Part shown: positions 53,970 through 63,253 of the stretch, piece after piece
Position numbering within the stretch: the stretch's first letter is position 1
Layout: each line of letters starts with the position of its first letter
Assembly (NCBI GenBank): GCA_044222395.1
Contig: JBGANK010000003.1
Coordinates: forward strand, 74,009 to 138,008
DNA from: JAEUMD01 sp044222395
Lineage (GTDB): Bacteria; Pseudomonadota; Alphaproteobacteria; Rhizobiales; Hyphomicrobiaceae
Reading direction: 5' to 3'
DNA length: 64,000 bases
Position numbers and translations under genes: made by a program
The notes under the pieces: model-generated
Databases searched by the model: none
Told to the model about the DNA's origin: nothing
The model's input: the letters and a program-made list of their open reading frames with translations, nothing else

Positions 53970-54308
53970 CTACAGCGCGTCGTCGTCGGACTCTCCGGTG
54001 CGAATGCGGATTGTGTTCTCGATGCTGGAGACGAAGATCTTGCCGTCACCGATCTGGCCGGTCTTGGCTGCCGACTGGATGGCGGCGAGCGCCTTGTCGA
54101 CATTGTCGGCGGTGACGACGACCTCGATTTTCACCTTGGGAAGGAAGCTGACGGCGTATTCGGCGCCGCGGTAGATCTCGGTGTGACCCTTCTGGCGGCC
54201 GTAACCCTTGACCTCGGTGACTGTCATGCCTTGCAGGCCGAGGTCGGTCAGCGCGGTTCGCACCTCCTCGAGCTTGAAGGGCTTGATGATCGCGGTGATG
54301 AGCTTCAT
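53970..54308 (-). CDS. glnK: PII nitrogen regulatory protein GlnK
   Basis: A 112-residue PII signal protein that senses 2-oxoglutarate and ATP/ADP. MKLITAIIKPFKLEEVRTALTDLGLQGMTVTEVKGYGRQKGHTEIYRGAEY shows the T-loop with uridylylated Tyr51. KTGQIGDGKIFVSSIENTIRIRTGE is the C-loop. It is upstream of amtB, so it is the GlnK-type paralogue. A sigma-54-like promoter lies at 54421-54437. tesB is the next gene upstream, which reproduces the glnK-amtB-tesB linkage seen in other proteobacteria. Confidence 0.96.
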   Translation of the reverse strand: MKLITAIIKPFKLEEVRTALTDLGLQGMTVTEVKGYGRQKGHTEIYRGAEYAVSFLPKVKIEVVVTADNVDKALAAIQSAAKTGQIGDGKIFVSSIENTIRIRTGESDDDAL

Positions 54309-54420
54309 GCGATGTCCCTCGTTGGTTAGTTTGACGCATTGCGTCAGGCGCCCCCGACCTGCCTGCGAGCTGCGGAATGACCGCCTGCGAGGACCGCGCG
54401 AACGTCGACGGGGCGAATAG

Positions 54421-54437
54421 AGTCAAGTCCTGTGCCA
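54421..54437 (-). promoter_or_regulatory. Candidate sigma-54 promoter of glnK
   Basis: On the minus strand TGGCAC-AGGAC-TTGACT has the exact 5-bp spacing of the TGGCAC-N5-TTGCW consensus but GA instead of GC at the -12 position. Transcription would begin about 100 nt before glnK. Confidence 0.45.
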
Positions 54438-54559
54438 GACTCGACTGCCCCGATTATGTGTTTGAATTTGATGTATTTATTTGAATCGCGCGGAGGCTTT
54501 GCCGGTTGCAAGGCAGCGCTTCGTGCCTAGAAATTGTGCGCTGCTCGATTCTTGCTCAT

Positions 54560-55435
54560 CTATTTGACAAGATCCGCCGTCTGGCGCTGACGCATCAAAC
54601 CTTCCTGGACGGTCGACGCAACGAGCTTACCGTCGCGCGTGAAAACTTGGCCGCGACAATAGCCGCGAGACCCAAATCCATTCGGGCTGTCCTGCACGTA
54701 GAGCACCCAGTCATCCCATTGGAATGGACGATGGAACCACAGAGCGTGATCGAGGCTGGCGAGTTGCATATCGGGATCGAACAGCAGCTTGGCGTGAGCA
54801 ATGAGGGCGGTGTCGAGCAGCGTGAAATCGGAGGCGTAGGCGAGCAGGCTCTTGTGGACCGCCGGATCGTCCGGCAACACGCCATTGGGCTTGAGCCAGA
54901 TGCGCTGCACTGGCGTGCGCACTTCGCGTTTCATGTAGCGGCCTAAGTCGACCGGGCGCATGTCGATCGGGCGCTCGCGGCTCCAATAGGCGCGCATGTT
55001 CTTGGGCAACTGGTCGACGAGAGCGGCGAACAGCTCATTGGCCGATTTGAGTTGTTCAGGCGGCGGTACGTCAGGCATCGGCGCCTGGTGATCGAGCCCG
55101 GGCTCTGCATCGTGAAACGACACGCCCATGACGAAGATCATCTGCCCGTGTTGTACCGCCTTGACCCGCCGCGTCGAGAAGCTGCCGCCATCGCGCGTTG
55201 TTTCCACCTCGTAGAGGATGGGATGCTTGGGATCGCCGCCGAGGAGAAAATAGGCGTGCAAGGAATGTGCGACACGGCTCGGCGGCACCATGCGAATCGC
55301 CGCCATCAGGGCCTGGCCCAGCACCTGGCCGCCGTAGACCCGCTGCCAGCCATCCTGGGGGCTCACGCCGCGAAACAGGTTGTCGTCGAGCTGCTCGAGG
55401 TCGAGGATCTGCAATAGACTGATGAGGGCGCTCAA
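54560..55435 (-). CDS. tesB: Acyl-CoA thioesterase II
   Basis: A 291-residue double hot-dog thioesterase that hydrolyses medium and long acyl-CoA. Conserved blocks are LQILDLEQLDDNLFRGVSPQDGWQRVYGGQVLGQALMAA, HSLHAYFLLGGDPKHPILYEVE, TRRVKAVQHGQMIFVMGVSFH and SLDHALWFHRPFQWDDWVLY with the catalytic Asp. The start is TTG at 55435 behind GGAG, where the conserved protein begins; an ATG further upstream adds unrelated residues. It is upstream of glnK and divergent from the UbiH-type gene. Confidence 0.94.
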   Translation of the reverse strand: MSALISLLQILDLEQLDDNLFRGVSPQDGWQRVYGGQVLGQALMAAIRMVPPSRVAHSLHAYFLLGGDPKHPILYEVETTRDGGSFSTRRVKAVQHGQMIFVMGVSFHDAEPGLDHQAPMPDVPPPEQLKSANELFAALVDQLPKNMRAYWSRERPIDMRPVDLGRYMKREVRTPVQRIWLKPNGVLPDDPAVHKSLLAYASDFTLLDTALIAHAKLLFDPDMQLASLDHALWFHRPFQWDDWVLYVQDSPNGFGSRGYCRGQVFTRDGKLVASTVQEGLMRQRQTADLVK

Positions 55436-55682
55436 GGGGATCTCCAGGCTCGCAGGACGACGACGGCGGGGGTTTACGATTAGGGCAACCAAAGTCGAAG
55501 GGACGCCGTCCTGTATGCAATGTCAAGGCAGCGGCCCTCAGGATTTGGTATTGGATGTGTCAGGGCCGGAGCCGGAACATGACGACCTTGGCTGGTAGGT
55601 CGTCAGATCCGGCATGGCCGATCGGCAAGGTCCGCAATTTGAAAATGCGCAGTCACCACCGTAACGAGCGCAGAGAGCATCG

Positions 55683-56924
55683 ATGAACAACACCCCTTCG
55701 CAACGAGCTGATGTCGTCATCTCCGGGGGCAGCTACGCCGGCTTGGCGCTCGCCCTGGCGTTGGCGCAAGGGCTCGATGGAATCGCGATCACGGTGATCG
55801 ATCCCAAACCGCGCGGTGCCAGCGATCCGCTGCTCGATGATCCGCGCGCGTTCGCGCTGTCGAAGTCGTCGCAGCGGTTGCTCAAGGCGATCGGCATCTG
55901 GCCGCAGATTGCCGGGACGGCGCAGGCGGTGAGCGCGATCGAGATCACCGATTCGGAACTCGATGCGGGAGTCCGGCCGACGCTACTCACCTACGCCAAC
56001 GAGATCGATGACGGGTCAGCGGCGTCCTACATCGTGCCCGGCGGGCCGCTGCTCAAAGAGCTCGATCAACGTGCGCGGGCGACCACGGCCATTATGTTCG
56101 TCACCGGCAGTGCTACGGGCTATCAGGCCGGAGCGCATGACGCGACCCTCAACCTCACCGGCGGCGGTGCCTTATCCGGATCTCTGATCGTCGCGGCGGA
56201 GGGGCGGCGCTCTGCTTTGAGGGATGCTGCGGGTATCAAGCTGATCGGCTGGGACTACGGGCAGACGGGCATCGTCGTCACGGTGGCGCACGAACGACCG
56301 CACGAGGGCCGCGCGGTGCAGCACTTCCTGCCGTCGGGCCCGTTCGCGATCCTGCCGCTGCCGGGCAACCGCGCCTGCATCACGTGGTCGGAAACGGCGG
56401 CAGAGGCGCGGCGGATCCTTGCGCTCGACGATGCGGGTTTCCTGCAAGAGGTTGAGAAGCGGTTCGGCGGCAAGCTCGGGCGCCTCTCGCTGGCGGGTCA
56501 GCGCGCATCGTGGCCGCTGTCGATGCATCTGGCGCGCAGCTACGTGGCGCCGCGGCTGGCGCTGATCGGCGATACGGCGCATGGCGTGCATCCGATTGCC
56601 GGGCAGGGGCTCAACCTCGGCCTCAGGGACGTGGCGGCGCTGGCGGAAGTCATCGCGGAGGCGATGCGCGTCGGGCTCGATCCCGGCAACGCGGAGACGC
56701 TGCGCCAGTACGAGCGCTGGCGGCGCTTCGACAGCGTTACGTCGACGTTCGCTTTCGACGGGTTGAACCGGCTGTTCTCGAACGACTGGACCCTTGTGCG
56801 CGCGGCGCGCGACTTCGGCCTGGGCGTTGTCGACCGGCTGCCGTTCGTGAAACGTCTGCTCGTTTCCGAAGCCGCTGGCGTGACGGGCGACCTGCCGCGC
56901 CTACTCAAGGGCGAGGGGCTTTAA
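55683..56924 (+). CDS. UbiH/UbiF-type FAD-dependent monooxygenase
   Basis: A 413-residue flavoprotein that hydroxylates the ubiquinone ring. The Rossmann motif is VVISGGSYAGLALALALAQ (GGSYAG replaces the commoner GGGxxG). ALSKSSQRLLKAIGIW and DPRAFALS fit the family, and the second FAD motif is LIGDTAHGVHPIAGQGLNLGLRDVAALAEV. Which ring position it acts on cannot be told from sequence. It is a single-gene unit divergent from tesB. Confidence 0.92.
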   Translation: MNNTPSQRADVVISGGSYAGLALALALAQGLDGIAITVIDPKPRGASDPLLDDPRAFALSKSSQRLLKAIGIWPQIAGTAQAVSAIEITDSELDAGVRPTLLTYANEIDDGSAASYIVPGGPLLKELDQRARATTAIMFVTGSATGYQAGAHDATLNLTGGGALSGSLIVAAEGRRSALRDAAGIKLIGWDYGQTGIVVTVAHERPHEGRAVQHFLPSGPFAILPLPGNRACITWSETAAEARRILALDDAGFLQEVEKRFGGKLGRLSLAGQRASWPLSMHLARSYVAPRLALIGDTAHGVHPIAGQGLNLGLRDVAALAEVIAEAMRVGLDPGNAETLRQYERWRRFDSVTSTFAFDGLNRLFSNDWTLVRAARDFGLGVVDRLPFVKRLLVSEAAGVTGDLPRLLKGEGL

Positions 56925-56960
56925 CTGCGACTCCCTATTGCTGCTGTCGGTGAACAAGCT

Positions 56961-59795
56961 CTATTCGATCGGGCGCGCGACGCGATCGAGCAGCGCGGCG
57001 ATCGAGCGGTAGGGAATGCCACCGTGCATGGATAGACCGATCTCGCAGGTGCGACTCGTGGAATAGCCGTCACTGCAGCCTGCGACAGCGGGAGCGAGCG
57101 TGCGTAGCGCGTGGGCGTTGATTTCTGGCTTCATGAAGCCCTTGTCGCCGGCAAAGCCGCAGCAGCCGACGTCGGGCGGTACGATGACGTTGACTGCGCA
57201 TGCCTTCGCGATCGCGAGCAGCTTGGCGTCGAGCCCCATGCGACGGGTCGAGCAGGTGGAATGCAGAGCCACCGGCTGCTCGATGCGCGTGTCGATCCGA
57301 ACATTGGGCAGGATGTGATCGTGCAGGAACTCGGTGATGTCGAGTAGTTGGAGGCGTCCGGCCGCCGCCAATTTCAGCGACTGCGAGCAGGGGCTGGTAT
57401 CGATCACGACGGGCCAGCGGCTGCCTTCGCTCGCAGCGATCAGCGCCTGCACCGATTCCTCGGCCTTGCGTTTGGCTTCTTCGGCCAGACCCTTGGAGTC
57501 GAACGGCTGGCCGCAGCAGAGGCCACTCAGGTGGTCAGGCGTGATCATCGCAATGCGGGCCTTGTCGAACAGCCTCGCCATCGTGTCGGCGAGCTGCTCG
57601 CCATCGCGATCGTCGCGCGCCGGACCGAACATGCGATTGGCGCAGCTGGCGAAGTAGACCGCCGCGCGAGCACTATCAGCCAGCTCTGAGGCGTATGGAA
57701 TCGGGCCGGCGCCGGCGCACGGTGTGACACGGCGCGCGATCAGTGGAGCGCTTTTGCCCAGCACGGCACGCATCATCGCACCGGTTCCGTCCAGACCACG
57801 GCCAAGCGTCGCAATATCGAAGAGAGAAGCCGCGCCGAGCCCCAGCCGCACCGCTCCCGTCGCGGCCCCGTAGTGGTGTCCGATGAACGACGCGGCAGCG
57901 CGCGCGGCAGCGCCTTGGTTGCGGCCCCGGATCGCCTTGGTCAGCGAGCCGGTGTTGATGCCGACAGGGCAGGCGGTCTCGCACAAGCCGCAGGCGGCGC
58001 AGCTCGCGATGCTGAAGTCGAGGTATGCGGAGCGGAATTCGGCTTGTGCGCTGGCCGGTTCACCGCTCTCAGCAAGCAGCTGCGTCTCGCGCGCGCCGAC
58101 GATGCGCTGACGCGGCGTCACGGTAAGGCCGCGCGTCGGACACAATGGCTCGCAGAACCCGCATTCGATGCAACGGTCGACGAGCGGATCGACTGCCGGC
58201 ATCGGCTTGATGTTCTTCAGGTGGATGCGCGGATCGTCATTGATGATTACGCCGGGGTTTAGCAGGCCATGCGGATCGAACAGCAGCTTGAGGCGACGCA
58301 TTAGATCGGTTGCCTGCTTGCCCCACTCCATCTCCACGAACGGGGCCATGTTGCGCCCTGTACCATGCTCGGCCTTGAGCGAGCCGTCGTAGCGCCGCAC
58401 GATGATATCGGCGACCTCGTCCATCAGCGCACCGTAGCGGCGGATGGCATCGTCGTCGGCGAAGCCCTGGGCGAAGACGAAATGGAGATTGCCGTCGAGG
58501 GCATGGCCGAAGATGATCGCCTCGGGGTAGCCGTGCTTGACGAGGGAAGCCTGCAGATCGGCGGTGGCCGCTGCCAAGTGCTCGATTGGAACTGCGACGT
58601 CCTCGATGATGACGGTCGTGCCAACCGGACGAACGGCGCCGACGGCCGGGAACAAACCCTTGCGGATTTTCCAGTACTTCTCGATCAGGTAGGGGTCGGA
58701 CGAGAACTCGTAGGGCCGCGACGGTGGCGTTTCGGCGAGCGCCGCGGTTACGACGCCGACTTTGGCTGCGACGTCGCCAGCGTCCTTGCCTTGCACTTCG
58801 ACCAGGAGCGCCGTGGCGTCGGGACCGAGGTCGGCGAGGAATGTCGGCATGCCCGGCTTGCCGACGCCGGTCGCCAGTCCCGCCCGGTCGATCAGCTCGA
58901 CGGCTGCGACCGGCTCGCGCTTCAGGCGGATGACAGCGCGGCAGGCCGAGACGAGCGTATCGAAGAACAGCAGCGTGCAAGCCTTGTGCGCATGATCGTG
59001 GACGGTCTCGTAGGTGATCTCGGAGATGAAGCCGAGCGTGCCCTCCGACCCGATCATCAGGTGCTGAAGAATGTTGAAGGGATCGTCGAAATCGATAAGC
59101 GCGTTCAACGCGTAGCCGGTGGTGTTCTTGATCGCGAACTTGCGGCGGATGCGTGCGGCGAGCGTCTCGTCCTGGCGTACAGAGTGCGACAAAGACGACA
59201 GCTCTTCGATGAGGCGGCCGTGTTTGCTTCGGAATGCTTCGCAGCTGGCGGGGTCGGCGGTGTCGAGCACGGTGCCGTCGGCCAGAATGAGCCGCATCGA
59301 AACCAGTGTCTGGTAAGAGTTCTGCGCGGTGCCGCAGCACATGCCGGAAGAATTGTTGGCGGCGATACCGCCGATCTTGGCCGCGCCGATCGAGGCAGGG
59401 TCGGGACCGATCTTGCGTCCATATGGGATGAGGCGGCGGTTGGCCTCGGCGCCGATGACGCCGGGCTGCAGTGCGATGCGCGTACCATCGTCGCTTATGG
59501 TCGAGCCATTCCAACCGTCACCAAGCACAACGAGTACGCTGTCAGTGACCGCCTGGCCCGATAGCGACGTGCCGGCGGCGCGGAATGTCATCGGGGCACC
59601 GGCTGCACGGCAGGCGGCAATCACGGCGATCACCTCGGCTTCGTCATCGACGATGACGACAATCTCGGGCACGAGCCGGTAGAAGCTGGCGTCGGTCCCG
59701 TAACTCAATGTACGCAGGCGATCAGTGGCGATGCGATCGTGCGGAAGTAGCGAGCGGAGCGTCTCGGCCAGCGCCGCATAGTCTATCTTTGTCAT
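56961..59795 (-). CDS. FAD-binding and 4Fe-4S D-2-hydroxyacid dehydrogenase (D-lactate dehydrogenase type)
   Basis: A 944-residue fusion. Residues 20-500 are a PCMH-type FAD domain (TFRAAGTSLSGQAVTDSVLVVLGDGWNG, GGIAANNSSGMCCGT, MIGSEGTLGFISEITYETV) and a FAD-linked oxidase C-terminal domain (GHALDGNLHFVFAQGF). Two 4Fe-4S clusters follow: CIECGFCEPLCP and CAACGLCETACP. The end has two cysteine-rich CCG-type domains (SGLCCGQPFD and VGCCGFAG). This matches the Dld-II type of respiratory D-lactate or 2-hydroxyglutarate dehydrogenase. It is downstream of the lactate permease gene. MTKIDY at 59795 has AGGAG 11 nt upstream; 59804 is an alternative. Confidence 0.92.
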   Translation of the reverse strand: MTKIDYAALAETLRSLLPHDRIATDRLRTLSYGTDASFYRLVPEIVVIVDDEAEVIAVIAACRAAGAPMTFRAAGTSLSGQAVTDSVLVVLGDGWNGSTISDDGTRIALQPGVIGAEANRRLIPYGRKIGPDPASIGAAKIGGIAANNSSGMCCGTAQNSYQTLVSMRLILADGTVLDTADPASCEAFRSKHGRLIEELSSLSHSVRQDETLAARIRRKFAIKNTTGYALNALIDFDDPFNILQHLMIGSEGTLGFISEITYETVHDHAHKACTLLFFDTLVSACRAVIRLKREPVAAVELIDRAGLATGVGKPGMPTFLADLGPDATALLVEVQGKDAGDVAAKVGVVTAALAETPPSRPYEFSSDPYLIEKYWKIRKGLFPAVGAVRPVGTTVIIEDVAVPIEHLAAATADLQASLVKHGYPEAIIFGHALDGNLHFVFAQGFADDDAIRRYGALMDEVADIIVRRYDGSLKAEHGTGRNMAPFVEMEWGKQATDLMRRLKLLFDPHGLLNPGVIINDDPRIHLKNIKPMPAVDPLVDRCIECGFCEPLCPTRGLTVTPRQRIVGARETQLLAESGEPASAQAEFRSAYLDFSIASCAACGLCETACPVGINTGSLTKAIRGRNQGAAARAAASFIGHHYGAATGAVRLGLGAASLFDIATLGRGLDGTGAMMRAVLGKSAPLIARRVTPCAGAGPIPYASELADSARAAVYFASCANRMFGPARDDRDGEQLADTMARLFDKARIAMITPDHLSGLCCGQPFDSKGLAEEAKRKAEESVQALIAASEGSRWPVVIDTSPCSQSLKLAAAGRLQLLDITEFLHDHILPNVRIDTRIEQPVALHSTCSTRRMGLDAKLLAIAKACAVNVIVPPDVGCCGFAGDKGFMKPEINAHALRTLAPAVAGCSDGYSTSRTCEIGLSMHGGIPYRSIAALLDRVARPIE

Positions 59796-59877
59796 GGCGG
59801 ACATCGCTCCTGGAGATGACTTGGGCAGCAGCCGGGGGCGCGCGAACCGCGCACGCCCCCGGCCGGATTCGTTCCGT

Positions 59878-61533
59878 CTAGTGCACGAGATACGTGAAGG
59901 GCGGCACGTAGGCTTGCAGGTAGACCAGCAGGCCGACCAGCATGGCCAGCGCCAAGCTGTGGAAGAACACGAAGCGCAGGATCGAGCCTTCGTGGCCGTA
60001 CCACTTGGTGGCGGTCGAGGCGACGACGATCGATTGCGCATCGATCATCTTGCCCATGACGCCGCCCGATGAGTTGGCGGCAGCCATCAGCACAGGACTC
60101 AAGCCCAGCTGTTCGGCGCTGATCTTCTGAAGTCCTCCGAACAACACGTTCGACGAGGTATCCGAGCCGGTCAGCGCAACACCGAGCCAGCCGATCATGG
60201 CGCCGAAGAACGGATAGAGCCATCCTGTCTTGGCCATGGCGAGGCCGAGCGTCGCGTCGGTGCCCGAGTACTTGGTGACGAAGCCGAGCGCCAGCATGCA
60301 GGCGATCGTCAGCAGCGAGTAGCGTACCAATGCCAGCGTCTTGCCGAACATCTTGACGAGGCCCCACGGCGAGTAGCCGAGCAGCAGCCCCGATATGATT
60401 GCCGACAGGAAGATGCCGGTGCCAGCGGCGGACAGCAAGTTGAGCGAGTAGACGGCAGCTTCCGGCGATGCCTTGGCCACGACCGGTGGCACCTTCATGA
60501 TCAGCTTGTCGAGGCCGTCGACCGGGAACTTCATCATCCAGATGCTGTTCAACCAATCTTTCACCTGCGGTGTACCCCAGGCGAAGACGAATACCGACAG
60601 GATCAGCCACGGCATCCAGGCGCGCGCGACCGCACCCCGCGACGTCTGGTCCTTCTGGTGCTCGTGCGCCTCCTCGGGGCTCGCCTTGCCGAATGCAGCA
60701 GGCATCTCCTTCATGACCGCCTTGGGCTGCCAGACGCGAAGGAACAGTGCCAAGGAGATCATCGACACGATCGCGGCGACGACGTCGACCAGCCAGGGTC
60801 CGTGGAAATTCGACACAAGGTACTGGGGAAGGGCAAACGTAGCGCCAGCAACGAGGATGGCCGGCCAGATCTCGATCATCTTCCTGAAGCCGACGAAGGC
60901 CCAGATCAGCCAGAACGGTACGATGAGAGAGAAGAACGGCAGCTGTCGGCCGATCATTCCTGAAAGCTCGAGCAGATCGAGGCCGGTGACGGCGGCCAGC
61001 GCGATCACGGGTGTGCCGAGTGCGCCGTATGCCACCGGTGCGGTGTTGGCGATGAGCGACAGTCCCGATGCGGCGAGGGGCGAGAAGCCAAGTCCAATCA
61101 GCATCGCCGCGGTGACGGCAACCGGCGTACCGAAGCCGGCCGCTCCCTCGAAGAAGGCGCCGAGCGAGAAGGCGATGAACAGCAATTGCAGACGCCGGTC
61201 GTCGCTGATGCCACTGATCGAGCGCTGCAGGACTTCGAACTCGCCCTTCTCGTTTGTCAGCTGGTAGAGGAAGATGATGTTGAGCACCAACCAGCCGATC
61301 GGCAAAAGGCCGAAGGCCGCACCGTAGGCAGCCGAGAGGCCGGCCATTTGAACCGGCATGCCAAAGCCGAGAATGGCGACGGCAAGCGCCGACAACAGTC
61401 CCAGAATGGCAGCCCAATGGGCCTTGATTTCGAAGATTGCGATGGCGCCGAGCAGTACGACCACGGGGATCGCTGCTGCGAGCGTCGACAACAACGGGTT
61501 GCCGAACGGATCGTAGACTTGGTTCCAGGTCAT
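59878..61533 (-). CDS. lldP: L-lactate permease family transporter
   Basis: A 551-residue polytopic transporter with 12 or more helices, the usual LldP length. MTWNQVYDPFGNPLLSTLAAAIPVVVLLGAI, FSLGAFFEGAAGFGTPVAVTAAMLIGLGF and GLSLIANTAPVAYGALGTPV are signature regions. The C-terminal part carries LTGSDTSSNVLFGGLQ and ANSSGGVMGKMIDAQSIVVAS. It imports lactate or glycolate with protons. It is the first gene of a minus-strand operon with the dehydrogenase and is divergent from a FadR-type regulator. Confidence 0.95.
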   Translation of the reverse strand: MTWNQVYDPFGNPLLSTLAAAIPVVVLLGAIAIFEIKAHWAAILGLLSALAVAILGFGMPVQMAGLSAAYGAAFGLLPIGWLVLNIIFLYQLTNEKGEFEVLQRSISGISDDRRLQLLFIAFSLGAFFEGAAGFGTPVAVTAAMLIGLGFSPLAASGLSLIANTAPVAYGALGTPVIALAAVTGLDLLELSGMIGRQLPFFSLIVPFWLIWAFVGFRKMIEIWPAILVAGATFALPQYLVSNFHGPWLVDVVAAIVSMISLALFLRVWQPKAVMKEMPAAFGKASPEEAHEHQKDQTSRGAVARAWMPWLILSVFVFAWGTPQVKDWLNSIWMMKFPVDGLDKLIMKVPPVVAKASPEAAVYSLNLLSAAGTGIFLSAIISGLLLGYSPWGLVKMFGKTLALVRYSLLTIACMLALGFVTKYSGTDATLGLAMAKTGWLYPFFGAMIGWLGVALTGSDTSSNVLFGGLQKISAEQLGLSPVLMAAANSSGGVMGKMIDAQSIVVASTATKWYGHEGSILRFVFFHSLALAMLVGLLVYLQAYVPPFTYLVH

Positions 61534-61702
61534 GGGGCTATTCCCTCCAGCAAATGTGACGCTGCGCACCGCCTGCAGGCGGCTGCGACACGGCACGGGC
61601 TGCCGACTGGCCAGCCCGTGTGGTTTGCTCATGAGGTTCGTGAGTGGGGGACGCAGCCGTTGGTCGGCTGTCTTGCCCACCGCCAAGGACTAAGCCCTTG
61701 AC

Positions 61703-61712
61703 ATTTGGTAAG
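61703..61712. promoter_or_regulatory. TTGGTA element, candidate regulator site near lldP
   Basis: ATTTGGTAAG at 61703-61712, identical to the word at 61796-61805, is followed by AAACCA, forming a TGGT-N5-ACCA inverted repeat like FadR/LldR-family operators. Confidence 0.45.
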
Positions 61713-61797
61713 AAACCACGCAACGGCCGCTGCGTGGCCCGAACGAGGCCGGCGGAGCGCCCGGGCAATCAACCTATAGCGCTTCGTGGCTTCCTAT

Positions 61798-61853
61798 TTG
61801 GTAAGTTGATAATACCAATGTGTCAATGGTAATAATTATGATCCAATTTGGAT
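61798..61853. promoter_or_regulatory. TTGGTA-N9-TACCAA repeat and ATCCAA-T-TTGGAT palindrome
   Basis: TTGGTA (61798-61803) and TACCAA (61813-61818) form a 6-bp inverted repeat. A 13-bp palindrome ATCCAATTTGGAT lies at 61841-61853. Both are just upstream of the GntR gene and fit operators for it. Confidence 0.5.
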
Positions 61854-61906
61854 AGTGGACATTTTCTAGATCCAACTTTAGTATCCTGGGTAACTGGGAG
61901 AACCAC

Positions 61907-62659
61907 ATGATCCGACCCGTCAAGCTCGGCGATGCCATCGCCGAACATCTGGAAAAGATGATCCTTGAAGGCGTATTGCGGCCGGGTGAGAAGCTGGCGC
62001 CCGAACGGGAGCTGGCAGAGAAACTCGACGTGTCGCGCCCGTCATTGCGCGAAGCGATCGAAAAGCTGCAGGCCAAGGGCCTGCTCGAAACAAGCAAGAG
62101 CGGGACGGTGGTGGCGCAGTTTCTGTCACCGCTGACGCGGCCGTTGGCGAACCTGTTTTCCGACAAGCCGCGCGTCACCGCCGACTATTTCGAGTATCGC
62201 CGCATCATCGAGGGGCAGGCGACGGCGCTTGCTGCAGCGCGCGCCACCGATGTCGATCGGGCCGCACTGCAAGGTTGCCTCGAGCGCATGCGCAAGGCGC
62301 ACGAGATCGATGATCCGACAGAGGAGGCCAGTGTCGATGCCGATCTGCATCTGCTGGTCTACGAGGCCGCCCACAATGTGGTGATCCTGCATGTGATGCG
62401 CGTATTCGGCGAAATGCTGCGCAACGACATCCTCTACAATCGCAACCAGCTCTATCGCCGCTATGGCGTGCGCGAGCAGCTGCTCAAGCAACATCTGGCA
62501 ATTGGCGAAGCGATCCTTGTCGGCAATCCGAAGGCTGCCGAGAAGGCGGCGTCGGATCACATCAGCTTCACCTTCGAGACGATCGAAGACATCCGGCGCG
62601 ATGAAGCGCGGATCGAAGTTTCGCTCCGCCGTATTTCGCGCGACGATCTGCTGGCGTGA
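61907..62659 (+). CDS. FadR-subfamily GntR transcriptional regulator (LldR/PdhR-like)
   Basis: A 250-residue regulator. The winged HTH (residues 1-70) is RPVKLGDAIAEHLEKMILEGVLRPGEKLAPERELAEKLDVSRPSLREAIEKLQAKGLL. The all-helical FCD effector domain includes YRRIIEGQATALAAARATDVDRAAL, DADLHLLVYEAAHN and HLAIGEAILVGNPKAAEKAASDHISFTFETIEDI, with metal-ligand Asp and His residues. Being divergent from lldP, it is probably a lactate-responsive repressor of lldP and the dehydrogenase. Confidence 0.93.
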   Translation: MIRPVKLGDAIAEHLEKMILEGVLRPGEKLAPERELAEKLDVSRPSLREAIEKLQAKGLLETSKSGTVVAQFLSPLTRPLANLFSDKPRVTADYFEYRRIIEGQATALAAARATDVDRAALQGCLERMRKAHEIDDPTEEASVDADLHLLVYEAAHNVVILHVMRVFGEMLRNDILYNRNQLYRRYGVREQLLKQHLAIGEAILVGNPKAAEKAASDHISFTFETIEDIRRDEARIEVSLRRISRDDLLA

Positions 62660-62717
62660 ACCATTGATGCCGGCGACATTTTTTGCCGGCGCGACGATGG
62701 AGCAGCGGTGAACCCGT

Positions 62718-63245
62718 TCACTCCTCCTCATCCTCCGCTGCGGCGACCGGCATCACCACAAGGAGGCGGCGTGAGGGGATGTCGATCGACGGCACGAAGG
62801 CTTTGGTGAAGGGCACGAGCTCGGTGCTGCGCGCGCCTGCCAGCTTTATCTCCAGCAGATCGCCGGCACCGTAGTTCACGACCGCGACGACCTCGCCGAT
62901 GCGGTTGCCCTCGACATCGACGGCGGCGAGGCCGATGAGGTCGGCGTGATAGAATTCATCGGCACTGCCGGGTTCGGGCATGTTCTTGCGCGCGATGTAG
63001 AGCTTGCGGCCCTTCAGGGCCTCGGCCGCGTTGCGATCGGTGACGCCGTGAACGCGGACTACCGCGGCACCCTTGGGCGTCATGTGCAGCACTTTCAGCG
63101 TGAGCGGGGCATTGCCGTCCGCGTCGGTCAGCGGGCCGTATCCGGCAATCGCCTCAGGATCACCCGTGTAGGTGCGTACCAACACCTCGCCGCGGATGCC
63201 GTGCGCACCTGTGATCTCGCCCAGCAGGATCAGCTTGTCGTTCAA
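62718..63245 (-). CDS. rimM: 16S rRNA processing protein RimM
   Basis: RimM binds S19 and assists 30S assembly. The 175-residue protein begins LNDKLILLGEITGAHGIRGEVLVRTYTGDPEAI, then RVHGVTDRNAAEALKGRKLYI. The PRC-barrel half contains EFYHADLIGLAAVDVEGNRIGEVVAVVNYGAGDLLEIK and LVPFTKAFVPSID. The start is TTG at 63245, 8 nt after the upstream gene. Unusually, it is not followed by trmD but by the convergent regulator gene, and the upstream gene is an HTH-GrlR protein rather than rpsP. Confidence 0.93.
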   Translation of the reverse strand: MNDKLILLGEITGAHGIRGEVLVRTYTGDPEAIAGYGPLTDADGNAPLTLKVLHMTPKGAAVVRVHGVTDRNAAEALKGRKLYIARKNMPEPGSADEFYHADLIGLAAVDVEGNRIGEVVAVVNYGAGDLLEIKLAGARSTELVPFTKAFVPSIDIPSRRLLVVMPVAAAEDEEE

Positions 63246-63253
63246 TGCAGCTC

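Larger units (their letters stand above)
61534..61906. other. Divergent lldP / gntR regulatory region
   Basis: This 373-bp region is AT-rich near the regulator start and holds several TTGGTA-containing elements. Confidence 0.55.

Noticed and set aside
59792..61417. Minus-strand 541-codon open frame overlapping the lactate permease
   Set aside because: Same strand but a different frame from lldP, with low-complexity Arg/Ser composition and no motif.
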